This document shows positions 17,362 to 25,941 of a stretch of 64,000 bases of DNA, one piece after another. The stretch's first letter is position 1. Each line of letters begins with the position of its first letter. Origin of the DNA: a bacterium (GTDB lineage Bacteria; Patescibacteria; Dojkabacteria; JAKAPS01; JAJZLI01). The position numbers were made by a program, and so were the translations under genes. The stretch spans positions 186,001-250,000 of the forward strand of contig JAKAWT010000002.1 of assembly GCA_021816845.1 (NCBI GenBank), given 5' to 3'. The notes below the pieces were generated by a model, which saw only the letters and a list, made by a program, of their open reading frames with translations, was not told where the DNA came from and made no database searches.

Positions 17362-18607
17362 TATACATTCACTAGTAGAGAATATAAGAAAGGATGAAGA
17401 AGAATCTGTTAATACGTTACATCTTACAAGTAATGAGAATAGAACATCTAAACTTGCACAGTCTTTTTTATCTTCTCCTTTATCTTTTAGATATATTTTT
17501 GGATCAACCCCTAGTGATGTTGTTGAGACTGTCACAGGCCTTATGTTGAAGGGTATGCCAGGTGTTGTGAGCTTTGATAATATTGCTCAACAGGTAGCAC
17601 AAGAGATGTTTCATGCTTCTTTATCTAATTTTAGACCAACTTCTGGTCTGCACACAACTTTTTGTACAATAACTGGTGCTACTGATGTCGGTGATGTGAT
17701 TTATTCTATAGATCCAGAGGATGGAGGTCATTTTGCAACAAGACACTTGGTACAGCGTTGTGGTAGAAAGTCTGAATTTATACCATGGGATAACAATAAT
17801 TTATCTTTGAATCTAGATCTCTTTAAAAAGAAGATTAAAAAGATACCTCCAGATGTAATATTATTTGAACATGGAACACCACTATTTAACCTTCCTATAA
17901 TGGAAGTTAGAGAGATTGTTGGAGATAAAGTGTTGATAGTTTATGATGCGTCACACACATTAGGCCTTATCGCTGGAGGTTTTTTTCAAGATCCACTTAG
18001 AGAGGGTTGTGATATATTACAAGGGAATACACACAAAACATTTCCAGGTCCTCAGAAAGGGATGATACATTTTAAAAATCTAGAATTTGGCCAGAAAGTT
18101 ATTAAATCTATTGGTGATGGACTTGTATCGAGTCAACACTTACATCATGCAATTGCTGAGTATATTACAGTTTTAGAGGTTAAAGAATTTGGACATGAAT
18201 ATGCTAAACAAATGATTTTAAATGGGAAAAAACTTGCTGAAAGTCTAGCTCAGGAAGGATTTGATCTTTTCAACAGGGATGGTGTATATACTACATCTCA
18301 TGAATTACTTATTAAAGGTAGTTCAACGGGAGGACATTTTCAAGGATGCAGGAGGCTACTTCAATCAGGAATTAGTGCTAATGCTAGAGTAGCATTCAAA
18401 ACTGAGGTCGTAAGGTTAGGAACACAAGAAGTTACAAGGAGAGGTATGATGGAAGGTGATATGGAATATATAGCGAAACTATTTAGGAGAATTATATTAG
18501 ATAAAGAACCGATTGATAATGTTAAGAAAGATGTTATTTCTTTTAACAATAGTTTTCTAAATATACATTATTCATTCGATAAGGAATTTAATTATTGGCA
18601 ATATTAA
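17354..18607 (+). CDS. Serine-hydroxymethyltransferase-like PLP enzyme in the LysW operon
   Basis: 417 residues, overlapping the previous gene by 8 nt. Fold I motifs match SHMT strongly: LTSNENRTS near 24-32, NFRPTSGLH near 92, the PEDGGHFATR His loop near 121, the DASHTLGLIAGG strand near 198, and the PLP lysine in GNTHKTFPGPQKG (K228). The family includes glycine hydroxymethyltransferase, aldolases and transaldolases that join glycine to aldehydes. Several residues in the canonical motifs differ from housekeeping SHMT (for example NTHKTFPGPQ for TTHKTLRGPR), so an aldolase working on an unusual aldehyde, perhaps LysW-bound, is a reasonable hypothesis. Confidence 0.82.
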   Translation: MDNIHSLVENIRKDEEESVNTLHLTSNENRTSKLAQSFLSSPLSFRYIFGSTPSDVVETVTGLMLKGMPGVVSFDNIAQQVAQEMFHASLSNFRPTSGLHTTFCTITGATDVGDVIYSIDPEDGGHFATRHLVQRCGRKSEFIPWDNNNLSLNLDLFKKKIKKIPPDVILFEHGTPLFNLPIMEVREIVGDKVLIVYDASHTLGLIAGGFFQDPLREGCDILQGNTHKTFPGPQKGMIHFKNLEFGQKVIKSIGDGLVSSQHLHHAIAEYITVLEVKEFGHEYAKQMILNGKKLAESLAQEGFDLFNRDGVYTTSHELLIKGSSTGGHFQGCRRLLQSGISANARVAFKTEVVRLGTQEVTRRGMMEGDMEYIAKLFRRIILDKEPIDNVKKDVISFNNSFLNIHYSFDKEFNYWQY

Positions 18608-18609
18608 CT

Positions 18610-19425
18610 ATGTTACTTATAAAAATTGGAGGAGGAGAAAAAATTAATATTGATTATATATCTCAAGATATAAGGACTCTTATTAAGGAAGGAAGAAAAG
18701 TAATAATAGTACATGGAGCAAGTGCTACAAGAGATAAAATAGCAAAGAGACTTAATATTCAAACACGAACGATTACTTCACCTTCCGGTATAAGTAGTGT
18801 TTACACAGATGGGGATGCAATTGATGTATTTTTGATGGCATATGCGGGGTTAATTAATAAAAAGATAGTTGCAAATCTTCAAAAACATAATGTTAATGCT
18901 ATTGGATTATCTGGTGTTGATGGTAGATTATGGGAGGCAAAAAGGAAAAATTCTGGATATTTTATTGAAAATGAGAAGACAATGTTTTATAAGGATAATC
19001 TAACAGGTAGAGTAGATAAAATTAATGTATCTTTATTAAATTTGCTGCTTGATAATAAATATGTTCCTGTAATTTGTCCTCCAGCAATCAGCTTTGAAAA
19101 TGATATTGTGAACACTGATAATGATTTTGCAACTGCAACAATGGTTAGGGAGTTAAAGATAAATGAGATGGTTGTTTTATTTGAAGCTCCGGGAATATTG
19201 AGGGATTTAAATGACAAATCAAGTGTTATAAAAAAAATCAAAAAATCTGAAATAGATGAATATATGGTCTATGCTCAAGGAAGGATGAAGAAAAAGTTAT
19301 TAGGGACAAAGAAAGCTTTCGAGTCTGATCTTTTTGAAAAAATGTATTGTGGAGATGGTAGGGTGAAACATCCTATCATTAATGTTTTAAATGGTAAAGG
19401 GACAACCATAGATTATGGATATTAA
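18610..19425 (+). CDS. lysZ: LysZ/ArgB-type amino acid kinase acting on the LysW adduct
   Basis: 271 residues from the ATG two bases after the SHMT-like stop. The amino-acid-kinase fold is clear: LLIKIGGGEKIN start, VIIVHGASATRD, the DGDAIDV region, SGVDGRLW, the NTDNDFATATMVREL segment and a C-terminal QGRMKKKLLGTKKA that binds ATP. In LysW pathways this kinase phosphorylates the distal carboxyl of the bound amino acid. Gene order is unusual, since the kinase comes after three inserted genes and not beside lysX/lysY. Confidence 0.92.
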   Translation: MLLIKIGGGEKINIDYISQDIRTLIKEGRKVIIVHGASATRDKIAKRLNIQTRTITSPSGISSVYTDGDAIDVFLMAYAGLINKKIVANLQKHNVNAIGLSGVDGRLWEAKRKNSGYFIENEKTMFYKDNLTGRVDKINVSLLNLLLDNKYVPVICPPAISFENDIVNTDNDFATATMVRELKINEMVVLFEAPGILRDLNDKSSVIKKIKKSEIDEYMVYAQGRMKKKLLGTKKAFESDLFEKMYCGDGRVKHPIINVLNGKGTTIDYGY

Positions 19426-20572
19426 TGTAAAGGAACAACAGTATGTCATAAATACATACACAAATAGAAAAATAACTTTAGTTAGAGGAGATTTGGTGTA
19501 TCTTTTTGATAGTAATAATGAGAAATATTTAGATTTTATGACCAATTATGGTGTTAACATTTTTGGATACAACCAAAAAACAATAACTGTAGGATTATCT
19601 GATCAATTAAGACAATTAACAACACTGCATGGTAGCTTTACAAATGATATTAGAGCTAGAGCATCAGAGGAGATAATAAAACGTTGTGGAGGACTATATA
19701 GTGGAGTATTTTGGTCCAATTCTGGTTCAGAGGCAATAGAGGCAGCATTGAAATTTGCGGTATTAAAATCTGGTAAAAAGAATTTTATAGTGTGTTCTGA
19801 TGGATATCATGGAAAAACTCTTGGAGCCTTGTCTGCATCGGGTAATTTAGCATATACAAAGATGTTCTCACCTTTGTTATGGGATTTTAAAATCATTCCT
19901 TTTAATGATACAAAATCACTTGAGACTGCAATAGATAATGATACTGCAGCTTTTATTGTAGAGCCTATTCAAGGGGAAGGTGGAATAAATATTCCCAGTC
20001 AGTCATTTTTAAAAAAGGTTAGAGAGATATGTATAAAATATAACATACTTCTTGTTATAGATGAGATACAAACTGGTATGGGGAGGACTGGTACATTTTT
20101 AGCAAGTTCGAATATCCAAGCTGATATATTATGCCTTGGTAAAGGACTTGGAGGTGGGATACCTGTTGGTGCAACAATAGTAACTAGAGAGGTTCAGAAT
20201 TCTATTCCAAAACATATTCATACATCTACCTTTGGAGGAAATCCTCTCTCATGTAGAGGGGTCTTAGAAACATTGAAACTTCTTTCGGGTAGTAGATTAT
20301 CTCATATTAATTCTGTTGGAGAATATTTCATAGAATCCCTATTATCAATAAATTCAAAATATATTTTGGACGTTAGAGGTAAGGGTTTGATGATAGGAAT
20401 GGTAGTTGATACTCTAAAAAGAGATACAATATTAAAGTTATTACAAGATAGGCATATTTTGGCTATACCAGCTTCAAGTAATGTAGTAAGGTTTCTACCT
20501 CCTTTTATTATAGAAAAAAAGAATATAAACATATTAATGAAAAATTTAAAAGAGATATTTGATATTTTATAA
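19415..20572 (+). CDS. lysJ: LysJ/ArgD-type class III aminotransferase
   Basis: 385 residues, overlapping lysZ by 11 nt. Motifs: WSNSGSEAIEAALKFAV, CSDGYHGKTLGALS, the PIQGEGGIN and VIDEIQTGMGRTG stretches, and the PLP lysine in LGKGLGGGIPVGA near residue 248, followed by STFGGNPLSCRG. It normally converts the LysW-bound semialdehyde to an amine with glutamate as donor, giving a LysW-bound ornithine or lysine. Here it may act on an extended intermediate made by the inserted enzymes. Confidence 0.93.
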   Translation: MDINVKEQQYVINTYTNRKITLVRGDLVYLFDSNNEKYLDFMTNYGVNIFGYNQKTITVGLSDQLRQLTTLHGSFTNDIRARASEEIIKRCGGLYSGVFWSNSGSEAIEAALKFAVLKSGKKNFIVCSDGYHGKTLGALSASGNLAYTKMFSPLLWDFKIIPFNDTKSLETAIDNDTAAFIVEPIQGEGGINIPSQSFLKKVREICIKYNILLVIDEIQTGMGRTGTFLASSNIQADILCLGKGLGGGIPVGATIVTREVQNSIPKHIHTSTFGGNPLSCRGVLETLKLLSGSRLSHINSVGEYFIESLLSINSKYILDVRGKGLMIGMVVDTLKRDTILKLLQDRHILAIPASSNVVRFLPPFIIEKKNINILMKNLKEIFDIL

Positions 20573-20576
20573 ATTT

Positions 20577-21197
20577 ATGTGTAGATTCATTATTGTTCAT
20601 TCCAAAAACAAAATTAATCCTGAAAAGCTAATGAATAGTTTTTCAAATATGGCCAAAGAAAGTAATGCTTTAGATGGTGATTGGCAGGGGGATGGTTGTG
20701 GAATTGCATGGATAAATAATGAAGGTAAATGGAGTCTAAAAAAATCTTTATTACCAATTTGGGAGGATAAAGGTCTATTTAGTGGAATAAGTAAGACAAA
20801 TATATTTATAGCACATGCAAGGAGTGCATCTTTTAAAGAACAGAAAGGATTTATAGAATTTAATGAACCATATATCAATAAAGAATTTGCATTTGTCTTT
20901 AATGGTATTCTAAAAGGTGTGTCTATAAAGTCTCCTGGTAAAATTGGTGCTCAGAAGATATGGCACCTTTTAGAAAAGGAACTTGAACAAAATGAACCTA
21001 ATAGGGCTTTAGAGATAATAAAGGAATTACTATTGAAAAATTCAAAGGAAATCGTGGCCTTAAATATTGGTTTGGCAACATCTAAAAGTATATATTCCTT
21101 ATGTTATTTCTCTAGAAATCCTGAATATTATAATCTTTGGAATTATAAAGATAAGAACTTAGAGGTTATATGTTCTGAAAAGATACCTATTATATAA
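20577..21197 (+). CDS. Class II glutamine-amidotransferase-like Ntn hydrolase (YafJ/EgtC-like)
   Basis: 206 residues from the ATG at 20577; the next codon is Cys (MCRFII), the N-terminal nucleophile after removal of Met. The conserved GDGCGIAWI (near 39-47), IFIAHARSAS (near 77-86) and EPYINKEFAFVFNGIL (near 97-112) motifs are those of stand-alone class II amidotransferase-like proteins. One member, EgtC, cleaves a gamma-glutamyl amide. The product-LysW bond is also a gamma-glutamyl amide, and the operon has no lysK peptidase. Its position as the last operon gene, 4 nt after lysJ, makes it a candidate releasing enzyme. That role is an inference. Confidence 0.8.
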   Translation: MCRFIIVHSKNKINPEKLMNSFSNMAKESNALDGDWQGDGCGIAWINNEGKWSLKKSLLPIWEDKGLFSGISKTNIFIAHARSASFKEQKGFIEFNEPYINKEFAFVFNGILKGVSIKSPGKIGAQKIWHLLEKELEQNEPNRALEIIKELLLKNSKEIVALNIGLATSKSIYSLCYFSRNPEYYNLWNYKDKNLEVICSEKIPII

Positions 21198-21202
21198 TAA
21201 AT

Positions 21203-21853
21203 CTAAGCATTTTTATCTATTACTCCTAGGGTAATGGAATAATCAATCTCTTCTGTTTTCGTTCCATCTAGTAAAGTTAATCTTCCGGAGTCTACTAATT
21301 CTTGTATTCTATCCTCATCTATCCTTTGTACTCTTTCCATATTGGATACTTTTTCTACATCATCTTCACTTACACCTGATATTCGTAAATGTTCTTCTAT
21401 AACTGTATTTAATCTTATAGCATCAACACTTGGAGGTGGAGAGACTTTAATAACAACGTCTTCATGTACTAATGTTGGATAAGCATCACCTAAGGATTCT
21501 CTTAGTAAATCTGGATTCCAGACTACTTTTTTTCTTGGGATAACAGTTAAAACTAAATTGTCTGAAACAGATTTTATACCTCTTAAACCTTTATATGTTT
21601 TAACAATATTTTTTATACCTCTATCCTCCCCTAAGCGTGCTTCATCAAGAACACCAATCTTTTTTTTCAATCTTGCATATCTTTTTGCTCTTTGGAGAAA
21701 TATACCTACCATTCTTGGTGGTATTTGTACTTCAGTATCAGGTTCTGTTCTTAGAAAGACTCCTTTTCGTCCAGTTCTTTGCAAAGAAAATCTTTCTTTT
21801 CTACTATTTTTAGGAGTTTCGGACTGTATTTGTGGTTCTGATTCTAAATTCAT
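21203..21853 (-). CDS. Hypothetical soluble protein, about 216 aa
   Basis: A highly charged protein with a basic N-terminal half (SRKERFSLQRTGRKGVFLR, RAKRYARLKKK) and an acidic C-terminal half (ISGVSEDDVEKVSN, RIDEDRIQELVD). There is no signal peptide and no recognised domain. The ATG at 21853 is preferred to an upstream TTG. It is convergent with the LysW operon with only five bases between stops, so the operon ends here. Confidence 0.6.
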   Translation of the reverse strand: MNLESEPQIQSETPKNSRKERFSLQRTGRKGVFLRTEPDTEVQIPPRMVGIFLQRAKRYARLKKKIGVLDEARLGEDRGIKNIVKTYKGLRGIKSVSDNLVLTVIPRKKVVWNPDLLRESLGDAYPTLVHEDVVIKVSPPPSVDAIRLNTVIEEHLRISGVSEDDVEKVSNMERVQRIDEDRIQELVDSGRLTLLDGTKTEEIDYSITLGVIDKNA

Positions 21854-21977
21854 TATATATTTTATTTGATGTTCCAAATACTAGCATAAATATACTATAA
21901 AATCAACAAATATATACACATTTTTATTGCTAATTAATGTTTTGATTAAATATAAAATATAGTATAGAATTATAACA

Positions 21978-22433
21978 ATGAATAAATTAAAAATTGGTGA
22001 TAAGGCTCCTCAATTTACACTTAAAAATTCGAAAGGTGAAGATGTATCTTTGTCTTCATATAAAGGTCAAAATGTAGTTTTGTATTTTTACCCTAAAGAT
22101 GGAACTCCTGGGTGTACAATAGAAGCTCAAAAGTTCAGGAATGATTATAAGGAATATTTAGATCATAATACTGAGATAGTGGGAATAAGTGTTGATGGAG
22201 AAGAGTCCCATAAAAGTTTTTCTACTAAGTATGAATTACCATTTACACTTTTATCAGATAATAATAAAGAAGTTGTGAAGCTATATGGGGTATGGGGGAA
22301 GAACTTACTTTCTAAAGGAACTTCTAGGGTGACATTCCTTATTGATGATAATCAATTGATTTCTAATATATGGTGGAAAGTAAATGTTATGAATCACTCT
22401 AAGGAAGTTTTAGATTTTATAAAAAATAGATAA
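21978..22433 (+). CDS. bcp: Peroxiredoxin, Bcp/PrxQ type
   Basis: A thioredoxin-fold peroxidase of 151 residues: GDKAPQFTLKNSKGE start, the active-site YPKDGTPGCTIEAQKFRN with peroxidatic C46, and the STRVTF-like C-terminal strand. There is no second Cys, so it is a one-Cys type needing an external thiol. It reduces hydroperoxides in the cytosol. A TATAGA box at 21963-21968 lies 9 nt from the ATG. Confidence 0.92.
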   Translation: MNKLKIGDKAPQFTLKNSKGEDVSLSSYKGQNVVLYFYPKDGTPGCTIEAQKFRNDYKEYLDHNTEIVGISVDGEESHKSFSTKYELPFTLLSDNNKEVVKLYGVWGKNLLSKGTSRVTFLIDDNQLISNIWWKVNVMNHSKEVLDFIKNR

Positions 22434-22451
22434 ATTTGTTAATCAAAATAT

Positions 22452-22619
22452 ATGTCAAAATCATTTGCATCATCTTTATTCAAAATGGCAAGAACAGTTG
22501 ATAGTGTTGAGACTGTTGCATCAGGAAATCCTGGAAAGATTGCAAGGAGAGCTAAAAATGTCACTTTAGGTAGAGTACTTGCTAAAAAAGGTTTTTGGAA
22601 GATGTTATTTGGTAAATAA
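22452..22619 (+). CDS. Small basic protein, 55 aa
   Basis: An open frame with ATG at 22452 and TAA at 22617-22619, encoding a basic, Ser/Lys/Arg-rich peptide (SFASSLFKMART, then NPGKIARRAKNVTLGR, ending in KKGFWKMLFGK). The codon pattern and its position 18 nt after bcp on the same strand support real coding. It is not recognised. The helical, basic character could fit nucleic-acid or ribosome binding. Confidence 0.5.
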   Translation: MSKSFASSLFKMARTVDSVETVASGNPGKIARRAKNVTLGRVLAKKGFWKMLFGK

Positions 22620-22624
22620 TCATT

Positions 22625-22672
22625 GAATCCAGATCCAAGGATTCAAATCCAGGGACTCAAATCCAAGGATCC
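22625..22672. repeat. GATCC-word repeat cluster
   Basis: A run of related words (AATCCAGATCCAAGGATTC, AAATCCAGGGACTC, AAATCCAAGGATCC) lies between the 55-aa gene and the propeller gene. The 12-mer AATCCAAGGATC (22660-22671) occurs again at 39167-39178 in another intergenic region. It may represent a dispersed low-complexity repeat. Confidence 0.65.
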
Positions 22673-22700
22673 CATATCTTTATTCAATAATATATATTCT

Positions 22701-24128
22701 CTAGATCCTAAATCCAAATATTTTATCAAACAGGCTCCAAACATAGTATTTAACGAAACTTATTGTGTCGTTATATATATATGTATCAGGAAAAGCATAT
22801 AGTGTTCCATCACTTGAACCTATGTAAATTTCATTATCAACCAAAGCAGGGTTTGCTCCAGAAAACTGAGCTGTCTTCCCTACTCCAAATCTATGTACTC
22901 CAAGTACATCCCCGTTCTTAGCATTTAGAGCATAAAAGTTCTCAAATTCATCTCCAAAATATAAAACACCATTTGAATAAACCGCTCCATCTTTTACATC
23001 ACCATAAACTTTTGTCATCCAGTTCATTTTCCCCGTATTTATATTAAATGAATAGAATCTACCTTTTCCAATAGGATTACCAACATATATTGATTTTCCT
23101 ACTATTATAGAATTTGCTGTTTCCATAGCCATAGGATTACTACCAAATCCTAGTATATGATCCCATGCTATAGCTCCAGTTTTTTTGTACAAAACATATA
23201 AAACTTCATAAAATTTATTAGGTGTTGAAGAAAGTGCCTCTCCAGAAATTATTACATATCTTGAATTTGATGATGGAGAGCAATCGGTTAATCCTCCAAA
23301 TGATTGAGGCATAGGTCTTTGCCATAATATTTTTTTAGTAACTACATTAATTGCAGCTACATACTGAGTCTGATTTGGCAACCCTTCTCCAAAGTAGGCA
23401 ATATTGCCATTTAAGTTAATAGATGACATTGATACATATCCTTTTAGATTATCTACCCAATTGATACTGCCTGTTTTAGCATTTATAGAATAGAAATGTT
23501 TCCCTCCATTAGCAACATACAGATTCCCATGTTTATATGCAAAAGATGGCATATCTTCTCCAACTGTAGTTCTCATCCATACTATTTTCCCTGTTTTAGC
23601 CGATAAAGCATAGATGCCATTACTTCCAGAACCACGTACTACACTATTTTTTCCTGTTGCATTAACAGATGTGAGTGATTTTGATCCTTTAGTAGAAGTT
23701 TTATATAAATTGTTTCCTGTACCAAAATATACCATACCATTTACTACTAGAGGTTGGTTCATAATCTCATTATTAGTCTTAGTCTTCCAGATTAATTTTC
23801 CTGTAACTGCATTAACTGCATACAAATTAAAATTATTATCTCCGAAATATATAACTCCATTTACAACTGTAGGAGTAGATATTATTTGATTGTGTGCACC
23901 TTTAACAAGATCACTAAATGAAAAATTTTTATTTATAACCCCGTTTCCATAAGTATCATTTCTAGAACTACTCATACCTTGTTGATGTAGAGAATTATTA
24001 AATGATACTATAGTTTCAGTCGAAGGATAATATCTGCTATTTGAGATATTAATAAGGTAAATTACAAATAATAAGATAAGTAAAACTACTATTGTTACAA
24101 CAAATTTTAGAATATTTGATTTGCGCAT
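22701..24128 (-). CDS. Membrane-anchored PQQ-like seven-bladed beta-propeller protein
   Basis: 475 residues. A signal anchor (FVVTIVVLLILLFVIYLI, about 9-26) is followed by seven PQQ-type repeats, each ending with a Gly-x-x-x-Trp strand (GKLIWKT, GKIVWMR, GSINWVD, KKILWQR, GAIAWDH, GKMNWMT, GDVLGVH) after a VVNGVIYFGDN-like strand. It is like BamB or quinoprotein-like scaffolds, without visible catalytic metal residues. It faces outside and probably binds other proteins or polysaccharide. It is the first of a group of propeller proteins up to 28.6 kb. Confidence 0.85.
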   Translation of the reverse strand: MRKSNILKFVVTIVVLLILLFVIYLINISNSRYYPSTETIVSFNNSLHQQGMSSSRNDTYGNGVINKNFSFSDLVKGAHNQIISTPTVVNGVIYFGDNNFNLYAVNAVTGKLIWKTKTNNEIMNQPLVVNGMVYFGTGNNLYKTSTKGSKSLTSVNATGKNSVVRGSGSNGIYALSAKTGKIVWMRTTVGEDMPSFAYKHGNLYVANGGKHFYSINAKTGSINWVDNLKGYVSMSSINLNGNIAYFGEGLPNQTQYVAAINVVTKKILWQRPMPQSFGGLTDCSPSSNSRYVIISGEALSSTPNKFYEVLYVLYKKTGAIAWDHILGFGSNPMAMETANSIIVGKSIYVGNPIGKGRFYSFNINTGKMNWMTKVYGDVKDGAVYSNGVLYFGDEFENFYALNAKNGDVLGVHRFGVGKTAQFSGANPALVDNEIYIGSSDGTLYAFPDTYIYNDTISFVKYYVWSLFDKIFGFRI

Positions 24129-24237
24129 AATTTTATGAGTTTAAAAGATTTTACAATATATTTCAACCTAATACAATAGGTATACTATATATAGGCATAG
24201 TTATAGTTTATAGTATTTTATTATTATTTAACTTTCA

Positions 24238-24774
24238 TCATATCCTGATCATTCTTATTTGTGGTACATAAATTTTAGGATTAATCCTTTCAAGAACTAT
24301 TGGTCTATGTTTTTTACTATATGAGAATCCATATTTTTCATAAAAGCACATAGCCTTCTTATTATATGATACAACATCAACATAAATCTTTGATGGTCCT
24401 AGTTTATCAATCATCCTGTTCATTAATATAGAACCTAACCCATTTCCTTGATGATTGTTATCTATATATAGAGTATCTATAGATTTTCTGTGATATCTGT
24501 GTTTTACTATTGAATAACCTACTAATTTATCATTATCAAGAACAATAAAAAATGAGGAGAAATTTTTGATGTCATATATATATTCTCTATATTTTCTTAC
24601 TTCCTCATCAAACTCTCTAAAATTCTCTGTTATTTTATCTTTTGTGATACCAAGTTCTTCATTTACATATGTACCAAGCCATATCATTCTTCTTAACTTT
24701 GATATCTCTACCACGTATTTATCTAATTCATGAATTGACTTACCTTCAATATTAACTACTTTATAATTGTCCAT
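24238..24774 (-). CDS. GNAT-family N-acetyltransferase
   Basis: 178 residues with the acetyl-CoA-binding motif NNHQGNGLGSILMNRM (Q/R-x-x-G-x-G) near 109-124, preceded by the DTLYIDN strand and followed by VDVVSYNKKAMCFYEKYGFS, the usual motif B. The substrate is unknown and no neighbour suggests one. A TATATT box lies 5 nt before the ATG on the minus strand. Confidence 0.88.
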   Translation of the reverse strand: MDNYKVVNIEGKSIHELDKYVVEISKLRRMIWLGTYVNEELGITKDKITENFREFDEEVRKYREYIYDIKNFSSFFIVLDNDKLVGYSIVKHRYHRKSIDTLYIDNNHQGNGLGSILMNRMIDKLGPSKIYVDVVSYNKKAMCFYEKYGFSYSKKHRPIVLERINPKIYVPQIRMIRI

Positions 24775-24834
24775 ACCTTAATATACAATGGCTCAGATAT
24801 TATTGTTTCATTAAGATACTTTATGGGTTCTTTT

Positions 24835-25842
24835 TTAAGGCAATGTTGAAGGAAAATATACACCATCATATATTCCTGAAGATACTAGTTTAGGTATTCT
24901 GCCTGATACATCATATAACCCTTCCTTATAGGAATAGTATTTTACTCCAGGAACATCAGGATTTGCACTTCTAAATACAGCAAGTATTGTTTTAGAATTA
25001 TATCCTATTCCATCTATATATTGCTTATCTATGGTAATTAAATTTTTATATTGTAATGTGTTTAAATTTATATAATCTATACTTGCATTGTATAACCCAG
25101 AAGGTTGAAGGTAGTCTCTAACAAAATAGAGGTTATTTTTATATCCTGTAACCCCATCCGCATATCCACCTACGGATATAACACAAGATGGAACATTTAA
25201 GTTTAGTGTATTGAACTTAATAAGAGTACAAGATTTACCTTGATAAGGATAAGAATGAAGGTTTATGTATAAATAATTATTATAAAAATAGATGCCATGA
25301 GGATTATCTAGTCCTGTTATTATTGATGTAGCAGTAAAGGTAAGGAGATTTATTTTAACAATGGCTCCGTTTATTACATCTGTGGCATACAAATATCCAC
25401 CATATAAAGATAAATCTCCTACTCCTTGAAAATTGATAAAACTTCCATTAGATACGTATCCATTTATAGTTGATAAGAAATCACCTTGAGAACATTTGGA
25501 TCTTGATCCTGAGGATCTTGATCTTTGTCCTAGTACACATATATTAATAGCATTACTTTCATTAGAGATTGCATACTCATTTTTCTTAATCATAAGTACA
25601 GAATCGGCAGCTTTACCTGAGCCTAAATATCCACTTACTGTGTTTTTTATTCTGTTTTTAATGTTTATAGAGTATAGATAATTCAAACCTGTAAAATAAG
25701 CAGTATTATTTATTTGAACCTGTGATGGTATAGACCTAGTATTGTTACTACTATCTTTTGGAGTATTAGCTGTTTTTAGATAATTGTAGGATATAAATAT
25801 AAGTACAAGGATTGTTAGGAGTACTATAAATTTGTTTTTCAT
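24835..25842 (-). CDS. Membrane-anchored beta-propeller-like protein
   Basis: 335 residues with an N-terminal signal anchor (IVLLTILVLIFISYNYL). The rest is strand-rich with repeated YLYxxN/YLYATD-like and DGVTGYKNNLYFVRD turns typical of NHL/SMP-30-like propellers (LDNPHGIYFYNNYLYINL). Near residue 107-118 a low-complexity insert rich in Ser and Arg (GQRSRSSGSRSKCS) is encoded by a GATCTTGATC repeat (25498-25523) and interrupts the fold. Probably an extracellular binding protein. Confidence 0.65.
   Translation of the reverse strand: MKNKFIVLLTILVLIFISYNYLKTANTPKDSSNNTRSIPSQVQINNTAYFTGLNYLYSINIKNRIKNTVSGYLGSGKAADSVLMIKKNEYAISNESNAINICVLGQRSRSSGSRSKCSQGDFLSTINGYVSNGSFINFQGVGDLSLYGGYLYATDVINGAIVKINLLTFTATSIITGLDNPHGIYFYNNYLYINLHSYPYQGKSCTLIKFNTLNLNVPSCVISVGGYADGVTGYKNNLYFVRDYLQPSGLYNASIDYINLNTLQYKNLITIDKQYIDGIGYNSKTILAVFRSANPDVPGVKYYSYKEGLYDVSGRIPKLVSSGIYDGVYFPSTLP
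25498..25523. repeat. GGATCTTGATC repeat inside the propeller gene
   Basis: GGATCTTGATCC (25498-25509) followed by AGGATCTTGATC (25512-25523). The same 12-mer GGATCTTGATCC occurs at 39174-39185. In the coding strand it gives a Ser/Arg-rich insert. Confidence 0.7.
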
Positions 25843-25941
25843 AAATAATTTAATACTAGATTTAATAATGGTTTATATGTAATAATGAACCTCATACCAT
25901 ATTGTTTTATACCATAAATTCTATGAAAGGGTCTAATTAGA

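Noticed and set aside
14406..18607. Coenzyme M-type route (cysteate synthase plus sulfopyruvate decarboxylase)
   Set aside because: The ThDP protein is full-length AlsS-like, not the two-subunit sulfopyruvate decarboxylase, and the gene lies within a LysW operon with an SHMT-like enzyme. No other coenzyme M gene is present.
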